From: Aphrophora alni
Taxonomy: Eukaryota > Arthropoda > Insecta > Hemiptera > Aphrophoridae
Assembly: GCA_963513935.1 (NCBI GenBank)
Contig: OY740772.1
Location: 14,230,098 to 14,294,097, forward strand
DNA length: 64,000 nucleotides
Reading direction: 5' to 3'
In this document: positions 34,816 through 50,690 of the stretch, piece after piece
How the letters are laid out: each line of letters begins with the position of its first letter
How positions within the stretch are numbered: position 1 is the first letter of the stretch
Notes under the pieces: model-generated
What the model was told of the DNA's origin: nothing
The model's input: only the letters and a program-made list of their open reading frames with translations
Database searches by the model: none
Made by a program: the position numbers and the translations under genes

Positions 34816-35979
34816 CATTTCTAGTTTCCTATACATAGTGTATTGTACTTTACTGGTTGAGGATATTGACATATATGGCAGTGACAAAATCTCTTTTAAT
34901 CAATTTAACAAGTGTTATATGTCCGTAACAGGTTTTGTATTGTTTACACCGTTAGACAGTCCTAACATGGTTTAATCACTTAGAACTAGTCCTGGTCTGG
35001 TTCTGTCACCTCTTGTTACATCACATCATTATGTGTTTATGTAACAATGACTTTATATCTAGTCCATGATGACTTAAGTGGACATAAGGAAAGAACACAA
35101 TCATATTTATGAGTGTCTTGTATCTATCGCTTATCAGGCAGAACTTATATCATGCAATATAGTTGTTAAATGGACACTGCCGAGTGAAATAATACCGCCT
35201 ACAGATAGTAGGTTTGGTTTTGCTCATACAGAAGGAAAACTTTAGGGGTGTTGTTATCATGGTAATCATGGATTTTGTAAAGAGCAGCGGGAGTGATTCC
35301 AGCTGAGTCATATGTTCGTAAAACACACAGAATATTTGAGCGTATATTCTTATTTAATAAAGTGTGAAAAAACATTACATAAACTCTTTCAAACACCCAT
35401 TCCCAATCGAATTTTTAACCAAACAAAACTAAATCATTGCGAAAATGTCAATTTGCTAGTTGTCAATAAAGAGGTGGAAAATAAAACATGGATGTCGCTT
35501 TTGAAAAAAAAAAAATTAAATAGGGGCTAAATATGTGTTCATCATACTATAAATGCATTCTCAACATTAATTGTATTTGATTAAATTCGAGCTTTTAATC
35601 ACAGCAGTGAAAGTTCTTTTTTTCCAAATTTATCCCCAATAACAATTATTTTTTTTACTTACAATCAAGCAGGTTTGAGCATTACTCTTCACATTTTACT
35701 AAAATTTGAACGTGGTAAATCCGATTTTGAGAAATTATCTTTTAATACTTTTTTTTTTTTGCTTATGGCAAATCACTTCACTGATGATGTATTCTGAACA
35801 GACAGACAGACCTGTGTAGGTCCGTGTGTTGTGATTTTATCTGATCACGTTTGTATTTAACATTAGCTTTGACTGTTCAGGCCTAGTTTTAGGCTTCAAC
35901 TCTTTTCTTAGATTTTATATTTAATTTTAGTTTCATACATAGCCCTATGCTACTCGGATATGTTGGCATTTTTCTCTTT

Positions 35980-36140
35980 TATGTTCTAGTTTTACACTTG
36001 ATAACTAGAGTTGATTTGTACTCTCAAAACGTCATATCTTAGTTTTCATATACACAAATGATAGCAAATGTCCGATTAAACGATATTAATAACATGAACA
36101 ATCCATCATTATCAAATAACTTTAAACCAGAAAAGATTGC
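35980..36140 (+). repeat. Dispersed repeat family E, partial copy
   Basis: Contains TTTTACACTTGATAACTAGA, GTTGATTTGTACTCTCAAAA, GCAAATGTCCGATTAAACGA and CCATCATTATCAAATAACTT, in the order seen at 46355-46490. The open frame 36058-36444 starts inside it and is therefore not taken as a gene. Confidence 0.55.
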
Positions 36141-37089
36141 CAAACAGTTTTATTTGATTCTGGGGACTTCAAAATGTATATATCCGCAACAAACTCGACA
36201 TTCATTTTATGACACATCACATGACGTTTTCTACACTAAATATGTGAGAGAAAGTGAAATTCAATCAGTAAACATTTATATCCCTTCATATAAAACCACA
36301 AAACATTATGTAACACTTTGTATTTGTATTCTACATTGTGACAACATGACATCTGTTATTGGTTTATTCATAACTCTAGTTTATATGAAAACAAACTTTG
36401 TACAATTTATCATTCTAATTTACTATGACAGAGTGATTATCTAGGGATGTCATTTGAGTTTGTTTTATTTATTGTCGTGATTTGAATTTTTGTTAGAGCT
36501 TTCTGTGATGAATTATTCAACACGGTTGGTGTACTTTGTTACAATTTGTGTCATTTCATGATTTTTAAGCTGACGCCTATTATTTAGATGGACCTTTATC
36601 TGGTTTTGGAAAAAACGTTTATTGTATTTTTACTCTTTCACATAAATGTAATATAGAGAAAGTATGCGGTTCGTAAAAAATGTTTTAGAATTTGTTTTAT
36701 ATTTATTAAATAATTGAATATTACCTGAGTATATATCCGTCAACTGACTTCTTAGTCGTATAATCACTGTTAAGTCCATCATCAGAACCTTAATATTAAG
36801 TTACTCTGAAGAGATTGTCACACATTAAAACAAATGTAGGCTACATACATTACAATTTACACATAAATATCACACAAAACATGCATACTCCGGAAGGTTA
36901 GGTCTGCATCTCAGGAAGTCAACTTAGAACTGACAAGATCAATGCTCTGTATCAATTGTTGCTTACCTTATCTTATTTAAATAATTAAAGCCATGTCATA
37001 TAATATTCAATTATTTAATAATTATATGTGTTTTAATGTTCTCTGCGATACTAAATGTTGTTTGAGAATGATGTGTGTCTATTGTATGA

Positions 37090-37260
37090 GTAGTTGTATC
37101 TACAGCTAAAATGTGTGGACTGATTTTAATGAAATTATGTATGTTGGTATATTTTTACCGTATTTTAGGGCATTTTATACTTTTTCAATAACTCAAAATT
37201 TGGGGGGTAACTAGCATAAGAAGAAACACAAAATAATTTTCTCAAAACTGGTTCAGTGAT
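37090..37260 (+). repeat. Dispersed repeat family B, 5' fragment
   Basis: Shows only the first part: CTACAGCTAAAATGTGTGGA, TTTTAATGAAATTATGTATG, AACTCAAAATTTGGGGGGTA and ATAATTTTCTCAAAACTGGT. The second half is missing. A family A copy on the minus strand follows directly at 37285. Confidence 0.55.
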
Positions 37261-37284
37261 TCATTGCCTTCAGTTGTTACACAT

Positions 37285-37450
37285 TTACACAATCCTTTAC
37301 TACCTTCAGGAGCTGACTATAGTGAGTACGGGGGGAACCTACCTGGATTTACACCTTTTGGGTTAGATCCCTCTCTTTAATCTTTTCTATCAAGTCTCTG
37401 TTGATGAACTCTTGTTCTCTTCCTACCCTGGTGATATTAGAGTAGGGTTT
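37285..37450 (-). repeat. Dispersed repeat family A, minus copy
   Basis: On the minus strand it carries GGTAGGAAGAGAACAAGAGT, AGAGACTTGATAGAAAAGAT, AGAGAGGGATCTAACCC and GTAAATCCAGGTAGGTTCCC, then GTACTCACTATAG. The reading RVGREQEFINRDLIEKI parallels the 62068 and 51178 copies. Confidence 0.6.
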
Positions 37451-39149
37451 ATTTTATCTTTTTTTGTATATAAGATGATGACCAAGAATATTTTTTCATC
37501 GTTAAACAACAAGAAAAAAGTCTTCTGGTGGTCCTTTACTCTTTTACACCGAGAGCTACAACAAATCCATCAGTGTCCTGCTCACAGTTAAAGAAATAAG
37601 CAACAAAGTTTTTTTTTATCCTCGACTCATAGATTGCCAATTTAAAAATCACAGAATCAATTTCACGCTTCAAAGAATATTTGTAACAAGTTTACTCTTC
37701 GTAAGTGTGGTAAAGTCACACCACTATAATCAAAATGAAAGTTTTGTTCTTAACAAGTTAGTGATTGTTGTACATATGGAGGAAGTGTGAAATGTATTGT
37801 ATTATATAAGTGTGGGACTTTACAATGAAAGGAACCATTAACTTCTGGTTCGACTAAATAGGTTCTGCATTATTGAACAAATTACAGATTATTGGTTTCC
37901 GACAGTTAGGGTAATTTTCAGAATAATTTTGTAATATATTCTATTGGCAAATGTAGGTATGATGGGAAACTACTTCCCAGGGTTATATATCTGGGTGAGG
38001 GCGTTACTCAGTAGATCTTGACTCTGAGAGGGAGTCACAAAATAATATTAGTGTGATAGTTGTCACTCGAAAAGTGAAAATGAATCATGGACTCTGTTTT
38101 TGCAAACAAAAATTACATATAAATATAGACTAAACTTGCTTTGCTGTTGTCAAACTTGTCGTCTGTCTAAATCGTGTTTATTTAAAATTGTGATGGTGTG
38201 TCACTCTTTAACTAGGCACCTACTTGAGCAAGGTCCGTTTTTGCCTAACCCAGACTGTTCTTAGCAGGAAACAGCTGATTGGGTTGAGCAGACCCTGCTA
38301 GTAAAACTGGGAGAAGTATTCCAACCGTCCAGGTTAGTAATCGTGTTGTGTAATGCTCCTTATTTTAATTCTTGGTTTTAATATTCAATTTCCAAATTAA
38401 CCACGGTTGGTTAAAAATTAGAGTTATGGGGTTTTACCGGAGCCCCAACCACCAAGTCAGACATGTTATTCGGTAATATAAACAAGACGAGATGACAATA
38501 GGTCAAAGTTCAACTCTCTTGTTAAGTAGTTTGTGTTGTGTGAGGTAATATTCAGTAATTGGCCTTAATTTGGCAATGTATTATACATTAAATTAATTAA
38601 ATGCTGGGTACCCTAGTAGTGTGTGGGAGTACGTTATCCAAAATATAGAGACTAAGCTAGCCTAAATGTAATGTTGCCGACACACTTTGGTTACAAATCG
38701 TTACAAATTGGTAGCAGATATTGGTTACGGTCCACCACGCTTCCAAAATCGTTCGAAATCAAGTTTTAACGACAGCAGTCAATGTTCATATTAATTTTTT
38801 AAAATTATTACTTAAATGTAATATATGTTTATTTAAAATTTTGCACACGGATTGTAGTTATTAATGTTTGAACGAAATCTGTATAGGCGATTTTTGGAAA
38901 GTAAGTATTTGGGACTTGGTCAAATGGAAAACCTTATTTTAACCCCCACACAAATGACTTTATATATAACACTTGTATCATAAAATAGACTTTGTGCTTA
39001 ACTGTAGCCTCCAGTATGGTTATATACTACATTAGTAGCCACGCAACTGGGGCCAGTGCGTTGAATCTTCCACCTATATAACTGCCTCATGACAGATTTT
39101 TAATGATTTTTTACCAATAACTCTTTAATGGGCATGTTTAGAGAGATGG
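37451..39149. other. Region with nothing recognised
   Basis: AT-rich sequence. A slightly GC-richer block at 38210-38340 contains no reading frame I can support. No repeats, exons or RNA genes identified. Confidence 0.4.
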
Positions 39150-39350
39150 ATATTAGTACGTTTTATTTTTGAAAAATTGTAATTTCATGTTTTTTTTTTC
39201 CTACGACAGTAGCCACAACTTTTATAATATTGAAAATAAGAAAAAAAAATTCCGAGTTATGGCTAAAGTATGTCCACATACCAAATTTGATTAAAATCGG
39301 TTACGCGTTTTGGTGTAGAGCAACGCATACATATTTATATAAGTTTGAAT
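39150..39350 (-). repeat. Dispersed repeat family B, minus 5' fragment
   Basis: Reverse complement shows GCTCTACACCAAAACGCGTA, ACCGATTTTAATCAAATTTG, GTATGTGGACATACTTTAGC and CATAACTCGG, the start of the family. A (TGTC)n microsatellite of about 6 copies lies nearby at 39566-39592. Confidence 0.55.
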
Positions 39351-40229
39351 TTAAAATAATGTAACTGATTTTAATTGGCGCCTACATATTCAGTTGATAC
39401 TTCCTGTTTTACAATTACGTAACTTTGGTTTCATATTAACAGGGGCGGCCTTGACCTCGTATTCACATGTTCACAGTCTAGACCTATTTTTTCGTAATAA
39501 TCTTCACTCAAAATACAATACTCGTTATATAATGACGACTACTGTCTATCTTTCTTTCTAGCTGTCCGTCTGTCTGTCTGTCTGTCTGTCTATTGGAGCA
39601 GAAATAATAATTACAGTTTACTACAGATAGAAAGTATAATTACAGTTGTGGACTCGGGAATGTGTATGAAAGCATAACATTGTTTATTTTGATACATCTT
39701 CGTTGTCCTTGGTCAGTTAAGGATGTTCCAATTACACGGAAGGATACGATTGCAGCGCTATCTTGATTTTAAATAAGATAAACGCATGAGTAAACTCCTT
39801 ACTGTAAAATACTAGGTTGTTATATCAAGACAGACTTGAGTGAAGCAAGTTTATTAATGTTTATACATTTTGAAACCTTGACCGTCGTCACTACGAACTC
39901 TGTGTCGTAAAAACAAAACAAAAAACTACTTTTTGTAATGAGAATGTTTGATGCTAGTCTTGACATTTAAAGAGAATAACGTAACAATAAGCCTGTATGT
40001 GACTCAACAAAAGTGGGTTTACCTAACCTCAAATTGATCTGATGATTATTCTGATAAATCAAATGTTATTAAATTTGTAAAATTGGTTGTTATGGTAACG
40101 ATTGTTGAAGTGGTAAACACTTTAAAGAAACAGAACAGCTGGTTTGTAAATTCGTGTATTTAAAATTATTAGTAAACTCGAATCAAGTCGAATTTAATAA
40201 ATGGTTTAAAAATATTGCCCTAACTTCCT

Positions 40230-40980
40230 AACTCGCCTCATAATTAAATAAAAAAATAATTGTCATCAAAAATGCCATTTCGATAGTTTTCCGTGGACGC
40301 CGTTTTTGAAAACATATTTATATCTTTAAATAAAGCCCTAAATTTACTTCGCTTGTGGAATAGACAAGTCCTGATCGTAAATCGTATTCGATCGAAATCG
40401 GTAGAGATGGTTTTGTGAAATTGCGTATTGCCAGTGGTCTCTATTTTTAATGATAATTCACGAACTAACATTTTTGAAGTAATGACAACCAATACGTTTT
40501 ATTAATAAAAATTGATCGAAATCGTTAAAGCCGATTTTGAGAAAATCGTAATTTTGTGTTTTTTCTCTCCCAAATTTTTGATTATAAAAAAAGTGGAAAG
40601 GAAAAAATTTGTAACAATCAAATTTTATCAAAACCAGTTCACGCGTTTGTGCTAAATTACATCATACGTGACACGTGATTAGTTTATACGACAGACAGAC
40701 ATCATTCCCCAAACCACTTTTTTGAACTCGAAGAATCTCAAAACGATTATATCCCCAAAAACTCTACAATCGAATTTTGACACATTACATAACTTTACCC
40801 ATATGTAAAGTAAAAAGTTAAAATCGATTTTGAACAATTCACAATAATTGTGTTTTTGTCTTGTGGCATCTACTAGCAAATTTTAGTTTAAAAAAATAAT
40901 TTTAATTCAAGATATGGCCAAAATATGCCCACAGATCAAATTTGATTAATATTAGGTTATACATAACTTAAGTACAGATG
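40230..40980 (-). repeat. Dispersed repeat family B, minus long copy or tandem fragments
   Basis: In reverse complement it gives CCAATTTGATCAAAT-like starts twice, with AAATTACGATTTTCTCAAAA (about 40530) and ACGATTTCGATCAATTTTTA (about 40510), and farther along ATTTACGATCAGGACTTGTC and AGATATAAATATGTTTTCAA. Two starts within 750 bp suggest two overlapping fragments. Confidence 0.5.
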
Positions 40981-41789
40981 GCGCACAGTTTTTCGGTCTC
41001 GTATTGTAGTTACTGTTTTGATTGCAATCTTAATTGTAATCGGAATCACCGGCCGCATTATCTAGGAAGCTGCGAATCAGCTGATCTGCTAATCGAGATG
41101 GAAGGCGTATGATGTATGAGATGGTTTCATTTCCTTTTTAAATTAACTCATTAAGAGCTGGTCGCCTAGACTGGTTATTGGTTTAAGGGGGTAATAAGGT
41201 AATTTAGACCTCCTAGAGAATGGGAGTACAAGTTTTCAGTAGTTAACCCTATGTACCACAATATCGGTATTATATTATTTATTTAGACTCGAAGCAGTCA
41301 TAACGGGTTTTAAATGGAAATTTTACAAATTCAAATTATTTGGTTGATTCAGTGATTTGTTACATAATTATAAACTTTACTCATACCTATTTTAAACGAT
41401 ATGCTATAGGTATAGATATTATTGGTGCATTTTAATAAGAATGTAGGAATATCTTTTATAAAAATCGACAACCATGCAAAATTTCGAGTCAAGATATTTG
41501 ATTATGTAACCTATAAAACGTATTTTGTTGAAGTTTAAAGCCTAGTACAAGTAAATCTATTGGCAGTATTGATTTTAATTTTCTTTAAAATTGTATCTTT
41601 TTAACTATAGCAACTTTTTTTTTGGTCTTATTATACTTTGACTACAGCTGATCAGTTATTTTAAATTTATTATTAGCATATTTTGAGGTTATGTTTACAT
41701 CGTTTCTCAAAACGAATGTGTTGGTTGTTTTGTACATTGTGTTTTCATTACCTAGTGTACGAAGTATGTTTGGTAATCTGTAAACATTT

Positions 41790-42065
41790 CGACCTCGGTT
41801 TTTTGACTGATCTTCTCGTTTCAAGGTCTCTGAAAATCGAAAAAGTGATTTGTGAGATTCCATCCGTTCGTCATCTGTACGTAAACACGATATTGGCCAC
41901 AAATATTAAGATGGAGACGTGAAATTTGGTATAGAGGACTATATATACACTTATGTAGAACCCTATTTAAAATTAAGAAAAAATAGAATAGAAAATCTCA
42001 AAATGGCGGGCACGTATAGAGTTTATATTGTCGTGTAAGAATACAATGGAAATAAAGTCTATTGT
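41790..42065 (+). repeat. Dispersed repeat family C, copy 3
   Basis: Aligns with the other copies through CATCTGTACGTAAACACGAT, AATATTAAGATGGAGACGTG, GGTATAGAGGACTATATATA and CTCAAAATGGCGGGCACGTA. Open frames on both strands at 41642-41922 lie within it and in its flank. Confidence 0.55.
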
Positions 42066-43064
42066 ACAAAACCACGAGTAGATAGTAAATAAATAAAATG
42101 GTAGTAATTTAAAGTGTAACATGTAATTCACTCAAGTAATAACTGGTATCATAAACTACTTGTGTAGTCGATTATCAGGAAATTATATGTTTATTATTTT
42201 TTTTATATAAATAGAAAAAAAAATTTCCTTTGTAAATGTTTCTTCTTTTCTTTTTTCTTCTTCTCTTTTTATTAAAAATTATTAACGCCTACCATTTTGT
42301 AAAAGTACAAAATAAAATCTTGGTTTTTTGTTTGTTGAAGGTTACGTACAAAATGTGTTTACCAAATTTCGACTCAATATATCACCCATTTCCATTGGTA
42401 TAAAGTGTTTTGATATAAATCTACGGACAGGTGGAAAACGAAGCTTTTTGGCTTACGTGGTTAGGATTTTTTTTTTGTATCCATTATTTTAACGCAAGGA
42501 AACTGCTCTTTAAGTTTGTTCAAACACACTGTGCATACAATTTTGAGCGACTTTTAATTTTAAAAGAAATTAATATTCACGGCAGTTTTTCCTCTCACCT
42601 CATCTGATAAAACAGAGAATTTCTTATTTATCGGAAGCGGAACTGCATCAACATTTCCCGCCTAAAGCAATTCAGAAGTCCAAGAGAGCTTGACGCTTAT
42701 CACAGTTTCTTATCCTCTACTAATAATCGAAAAGAAACTTTCCTGAATTCTAACTTTAATGTTTTGCGAAGACAATTTAACGAACACTGAAACGATTATC
42801 TCTATAGTTTCTAATCGATTCTTGTGCAAACAATCATTTAGTAGTATTGAACGTGATAGCTCAAGGCATGTTTTGCCTAGGTCAGTTCTATTGTTCAGTT
42901 TATAATAGATATGAATGATTAAAGACTTTAATGTAGGATAGGAAACAAGACTTGTTGACTGTTATATAAATGTCTGCAAGCTGTATTATTTGCAAACTGT
43001 TGTGTCTGTTGATTTTAACTTCTTATTTATCTTTATATTATGTATGTTTATTTATTTAAAAGCG
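42066..43064. other. Region with nothing firmly recognised
   Basis: AT-rich sequence with short pyrimidine runs near 42240-42270. No exon, TIR or tandem array supported. Confidence 0.4.
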
Positions 43065-45180
<2,116 letters not shown>

Positions 45181-45984
45181 CGTTTTAATTTTATTTTATT
45201 TATTCTTTTAATAAAGAATGAATTCACAATCACAAAGAGAAAGGTCGGAAAAAAGGAAAGGATGCCAGGATTTCAAGTCTAGAAATATTTGGTTAAATAT
45301 ATAAAATATGTTTGGAGAATAAAAGCACAAGCACGTTGAAAAAAAAAAAAATGACGTTTAGGTTAAATCTCAATTACTCAATTTGCAGTAATTGTGTACC
45401 GTACAACCATGTTCTAATTTCAGAAATTTCGGTTTTTTCCTCTTGTAATATTTTTTAATATTGGCTTCATTATTTTTTTAAGATTCATGTCATGTAATAT
45501 TAAACAATCTGTTTATTTTATTTCCAATTTTTTATTGAAATTACCAGGAGCAAAATATGTATTAACCTATAACTTTTTACACATTTGATCTTCCTCGTAA
45601 AAATCAAATACCTTGTCAGCATCCCTCATGTATCTTCTCGTTACTATCGGTGACATAAGGAATTGTAGAAAATCGTCTTGATATTTCATCATATTCACAA
45701 ACTAAGTCTACCGTTCATCATTGATCAATATGGTTAAGAGAAGCTTAAGGTATCTTATGACTAACCTTAGCGCTCTAAGGAGGGTAACAGGTTACATCGT
45801 GAAAAATCCTTAGCAATTTTTCTTCCTTAAATAAGGAAAATGTACGTATGTAAAATTAAAGATCGTTAAGGGAAGCCTTAGTTAGCAGCGTAAGGAGACT
45901 TTAAACAAAGGAAATTCTAAGGAACGTTCATAAATACGGTCTTTATACTAGACACAAATGTGATCAGAAAATTTGAAACGAGAA
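45181..45984. other. Region with nothing recognised
   Basis: AT-rich sequence. A motif near 45745-45910 contains several AAGG/CTTAAGG words with partial self-complementarity, but no clear element. Confidence 0.35.
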
Positions 45985-46490
<506 letters not shown>

Positions 46491-46504
46491 ATCGATGTCA
46501 CTTT

Positions 46505-47105
46505 TGGTTCTGTCTTTTAGATTAGATTGAGAGGAGAGGTTAGAGGGTTAAAAAGCTCCAGGGATTGGGAGCTTTGGCTTATCGTGCAACTAAGCCTCTT
46601 ATTCTAGTTCAGTAGATTACTGACTTTTAGTAATCCTCTCATCAACTCGTCAAACAAGAGTTCACCAGGAGTTTGGAAAACAAATATCCTGTGCCTATTT
46701 CTAGCAAGAGCCTCACAATCATAGATTATGTAACCCGCACACTGTTTTTCCATAGTATATTCCTGTCCTATGCAAGTGTACCCTCAGATATCACGTGATA
46801 TCCTCGCGTGTTTCCAAGGTCATTACTGTCCCACCAAGTCTGCTTGAAAAACTTGTCTCAATGCTAATTTACTAAGGGAATGCCACAAGACTATCCTATC
46901 TTTGCTGGTGTTTTCGTAGCCGTCCTCACCAGACACACAGGTATCCTTACTGGCGACTCAGGTCCTACAAACTCAAATGCAGATCTCCGTTTGACCAATC
47001 TATATCTCTTCGTTTCCCTCAACACCCTCGTACTACGGTATCCAATGCAAAGTAAACCAGGTTTTCCAGAAACAGAGCATTGGAGGTTTTCCGGCACTCC
47101 GAGAC
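46505..47105 (-). pseudogene. LINE C-terminal relic (RNase H to zinc knuckle)
   Basis: Read on the minus strand, 47097 to about 46890 gives FEFVGPESPVRIPVCLVRTA, the segment after RNase H in R1/LOA-type LINEs. Further along, one frame reads GYTCIGQEYTMEKQCAGYII, then YDCEALARNRHRIFVFQTPG and ELLFDELMRGLLKVSNLLN before a stop. This corresponds to the C-x2-C...H-x4-C knuckle region and the end of the ORF, but the knuckle is degraded (only CIGQE...YDCEAL remains). Frameshifts and stops intervene. The + strand open frame over the same place is a shadow. Confidence 0.78.
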
Positions 47106-47716
47106 TAAAGTAGATTTTGTAATTTACTTTTTAATATGTATATAATTTATTATGTACAATTCGTTAATATGCGTGTGTGCATGCAGATGCGTGCATAGAT
47201 AGGATAATTTCATAACTGACGCATGTTACACAATACGGTCTTTATGTCTTAAGTCATCAGGAACTTTCGTCACTCCTATAGCTCTTGATAAACAACATGC
47301 ATATTCCACTGTAAAACATTTTTCCTTGTGAAAACTAAATAACGAATATGCTAATCGTTTTATATTTTTTAAATCTTCAGAATTTGGAAAATAGAAAAAT
47401 GCACACTCTTTACATAAATTAAATCGAAGATAAAATGTAAAAATATGAAGAAATTATTTTCTAACTTTAAAAGTATATTTTGTATATTATTTTAAAATTT
47501 ATTTTTCTAGTCAACTCGTCATGGGTTTAAAATTACTTTAAGTTATTGAGTCTAGAAAATTGTCAACAATCAATCCGAATTTTTAATTTTAGACACAAAT
47601 GTATTCAACTGTAAATTTTTAAGAAACACTATTTTCTAATTCTTACAAATCAGATAATCTTTAAGGCGATTTACTGTTTTAGCTTAAATCGTCTTTATTT
47701 TCCCCCTCTCCACGTA
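47106..47716. other. Region with nothing recognised
   Basis: AT-rich sequence between a LINE relic and a TIR element. No supported feature. Confidence 0.4.
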
Positions 47717-48247
47717 CCGGGTGTCACGTAAATAAGGTGCCAAACTTTAGGAAATGATTCTGTGGGTCAGGATAAAGAAAAAATTAAGAATTTTTTTTTT
47801 CGAAAACGCTTTGTTTTCCACATATCTTCCAATTTGTTTTTTTACAAACAAATAAAAACTTGGAAATAGAAAAGATATTGAATTTAGATTTAGTATACGC
47901 ATTCTATGTTATGTGCTAAATATCTCGAAACAATGTCAAAATTGAATTTAATAAACAAATTGCAACACATACAATAAAGTTTGAAGTTTCATTAATCTCT
48001 TTAATAAATACAATTTACTTTGTATAAATTGTATCGTACACTTGTAAAACGTAACATACAAATCCATGTACTGAATATCAACTCAATATCTTTTCTATTT
48101 CCAAAGTTACATTTTTTTAAAATAAAAAACAAAATGACGGATATCTGAAAAGTTAAACATTTTCGGAAGATTTTTTAGTTCTTAATTGTTTCTTTATGAC
48201 ACAGAATCATTTCCTAAAGTTTGGCAGCTTACTTACGGGACATCCTG
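47717..48247. mobile_element. 531-bp TIR element (Tc1/mariner-like MITE)
   Basis: TA lies on both sides (47715-47716 and 48248-48249). The left end starts CCGGGTGTCACGTAAATAAG and the right end, reverse-complemented, starts CAGGATGTCCCGTAAGTAAG. Both continue TGCCAAACTTTAGGAAATGA and TTCTGTG. The arms mirror further inward through the CGAAAA...TTTCC and AAATAGAAAAGATATTGA-type blocks to a centre near 47985, so the whole element can fold back. Non-coding. Confidence 0.88.
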
Positions 48248-48429
48248 TATAAATATTACGTAATATTGACGATTTATTTATTAATTTTTTTTTTTACAAA
48301 TTACAGTTTGAATGTTTATGAACAAATTCCCACATATTATATCGATTATCTTTAAATTTCGATTAGAAAATTATAACATTGAAGACGTCTGTATGCATTA
48401 CATTCATCCATCCGTTGCATACATACTCA

Positions 48430-49075
48430 CTTAATTTCTTATGTTACTCCTGGAACATAGGACATTTACTGTTCCTCTCTACCGTATCCGATTCACAACC
48501 TCTCTCAACTCCTCTCATATGGTCCGCCTTCTAGGCTTTCCTACCTTCCTGTTTGCTTCAGGATTTTACTCCAGATCTATTCTGACAATACCTTCTTCCT
48601 CAAGCTACCTCTATTCCTTCCTTTTTAATTTGGACTTCCATGGATTCTTACTTTGATCTTCTTCTCAGCTCTTCCTTCCTAATTATGTCCCGTCATTTTA
48701 TTTTAATATTCTTCTAAACATCCGGACTTTGCCAACCAGCATCTTGTTTACCTCTAACTTTCACATCCATGCTGTAGTACACTCTTTACATTAGAGTTGA
48801 AAATCCTCATCCTACTCTACTCTGAAGTATTTTTTTAGTTCCTCATTTTCTTCTTCAATATACCGTACACTTTACTAATTCTGCAACTCATGTCATCCTC
48901 TTTGCTGACAATACTTCCCAAGTACACAAGTTCATCCACTTCTTATCTTGAACTTCTACTTTTTGGATTCCACAGCGTTACTTACACTTTCCGTCTTCTT
49001 CACCTTCATCCTTTCCTCTTCCCTTCTCAACACGTCCGTTTTGTTGTAGTCAAGACATATTCCATCTGCTAATCA
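48430..49075 (-). pseudogene. RTE/Jockey-like LINE reverse transcriptase relic
   Basis: On the minus strand, from 49075 down: GICLDYNKTDVLRREEERMK, then EVDELVYLGSIVSKEDDM, then after decay RIFNSNVKSVLQHGCES, and a broken piece with IIRKEELRRRSK. This is the familiar order V-D-E-F-x-Y-L-G-S-x-V-S, then L-R-I-F-N-S-N-V-K-S-V-L-L-Y-G-x-E, then I-x-N-E-E-L-W-R-R at the RT C-terminus of insect LINEs. Many stops. The ORFs on the + strand here are shadows. Confidence 0.82.
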
Positions 49076-50224
49076 AAGACTCGTCATGTTATTCTGGTCC
49101 TAAACTTCGTGGAAATCCATTTTCCGAGGTTTTCTTTTTGATGGAAGACCACCTAAATGGCATGTTTGGTTAGGTTTAGTTTTAGTTTGGTTTTAGAGTA
49201 GGAACGTTTGTACAATGTTTGTGCACCGTTTAGTTTTAACGCGATTGATGTCTTGCAAAGAAAACTTAATATTTTCTAACGATGAGGAATTCAAAATGGC
49301 GGTTAAATCTCTATAGCCTTAATGCATACTTATTATTATATTTGCTTCATAATTGCAAACGTTCATTTACTTAATCATTTTTCTTCAATCGATTTTTTTC
49401 CTTTCAATGAATTGCGTTTGTACATAACGGTGAATAGCAACCTTGAACAATATTTCATTTCTCTACTTTGTATTAAGAGGATATATTAGTCATAAAATAG
49501 TGTTATTTCTATTCCTATTGTAGCGTAAAATCCACATAGGTATGAACACAACTTCGGGCATCTTCTGCTTGCCGTGTTTATAGACCCGTCGTATAACTTT
49601 ACAATGCCTAGGCGTATTATAACATAATTACGTGCTGTATGACATTAAAGTCTCTAACGTTCAAGTTATTACGTAACTACAGATTAGTCAAATACTATGT
49701 TGTGTTAAATCATTTTATATGTAAGCTTGATTTCGCTGCATTGAGAGAATCTTTTGGGTTTGTTGTTTTAGATTTCATAACAAAATGCGAGAATTACCTT
49801 CTCGTTTTTCAAAGATCGTAGATAAAAAAAGTTGTATATTTGTCACTAATTACGACAACAATACTTGACAATTCCGACTTGTTTTCGTTTTACTCCTGAC
49901 AATACAAATCACACGATGTGGTTTTATTTGGACGCTATTTTACTACTCCTTTTCTTGTACAACTATAAAGAAGAATTATATAATGCATTGTTTTAAATTA
50001 TAAAACTAATTTCAAAAATTTATACATTTTTGGGCAATGTTAATAAAGAGAGGTCCTAAATCTCCGATGAAAATAACGCCAAAGAGAAATGAAAAATTAC
50101 TTTTTCCTCCATTTAAAAACAATTATTGGCGCCAACGTTCTTTTTTTGACTTTCTCATATATAGGTAGTACAGAGAAGGGTATGTGATGGGTCAAAAAAT
50201 CATGGTCAGGTTTGGTTCAGAGTT
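49076..50224. other. Region with nothing recognised
   Basis: AT-rich sequence, with one open frame on + (49639-49821) that resembles no family. The motif near 50160 (TAGTACAGAGAAGGGTATGT) recurs elsewhere as TATAGAGAAAGTTATGT-type sequence (30366, 51872) and may mark the edge of a repeat. Confidence 0.35.
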
Positions 50225-50460
50225 CTAAGGTCCCCTGAGTACAAATAAGTACTTTTTAGAATTATGTCTGTCTGTGGGTATATTTTCACTCTATTTCGGG
50301 AGCTTTTTTTCTTCATTTTTTCGATAACTCAAAATTTTGCGTTTGAAGGCACTGTCACCTCGGTTATGACCTGGGATAACCGTGGTTGCAGTGTGGGTTT
50401 CGACGTTGACTCATCGCGGTTCCAATTGGATTCAAAAATTCACGGACACGCGTGATAAGC
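50225..50460 (+). repeat. Dispersed repeat family B, partial copy
   Basis: Contains ATTTTTTCGATAACTCAAAA and TTTTGCGTTTGAAGG, then diverges. The 63-codon open frame at 50264 runs across it and is not a gene. An uncommon CGTT/AACGGTC-rich patch follows at 50600-50680. Confidence 0.4.
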
Positions 50461-50599
50461 TTAGACGCGTTAATCCAGATGTCCGGAGAGTCGACTCTGA
50501 GACCTAAACTGAGAAAGGTGTTCCACATTTTGTTTTTGTTGTTATGTTTAAAATATTATCAGGCTAAATTACCCAGATAAGTGGTGTTCTGGGTTTCCT

Positions 50600-50690
50600 G
50601 GTAGACCGTTAAACCACAAAGTTCGGTTCTAGTAATGCGGTCTAACGGTCCGGTTCTACGGTCTAACGGTGGAAATGCCTAAAAAACCGA
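50600..50690. repeat. Short direct repeat patch
   Basis: GGTCTAACGGT occurs twice 22 bp apart, and a GTTAAACC/GGTAGACCG pair precedes them. A G14 homopolymer lies at 51028-51041. No larger element seen. Confidence 0.4.

Noticed and set aside
36058..36444. 128-codon + open frame
   Set aside because: It begins inside a dispersed family E repeat and resembles no protein.
36720..36795. Possible first exon of the pentraxin gene (ATG then donor CAGGTAAT on the minus strand)
   Set aside because: The frame from its ATG leaves one base before the donor, but the exon at 31537 needs two; joining them gives a stop within a few codons.
46880..47113. 77-codon + open frame
   Set aside because: It is the antisense of the LINE C-terminal relic read on the minus strand.
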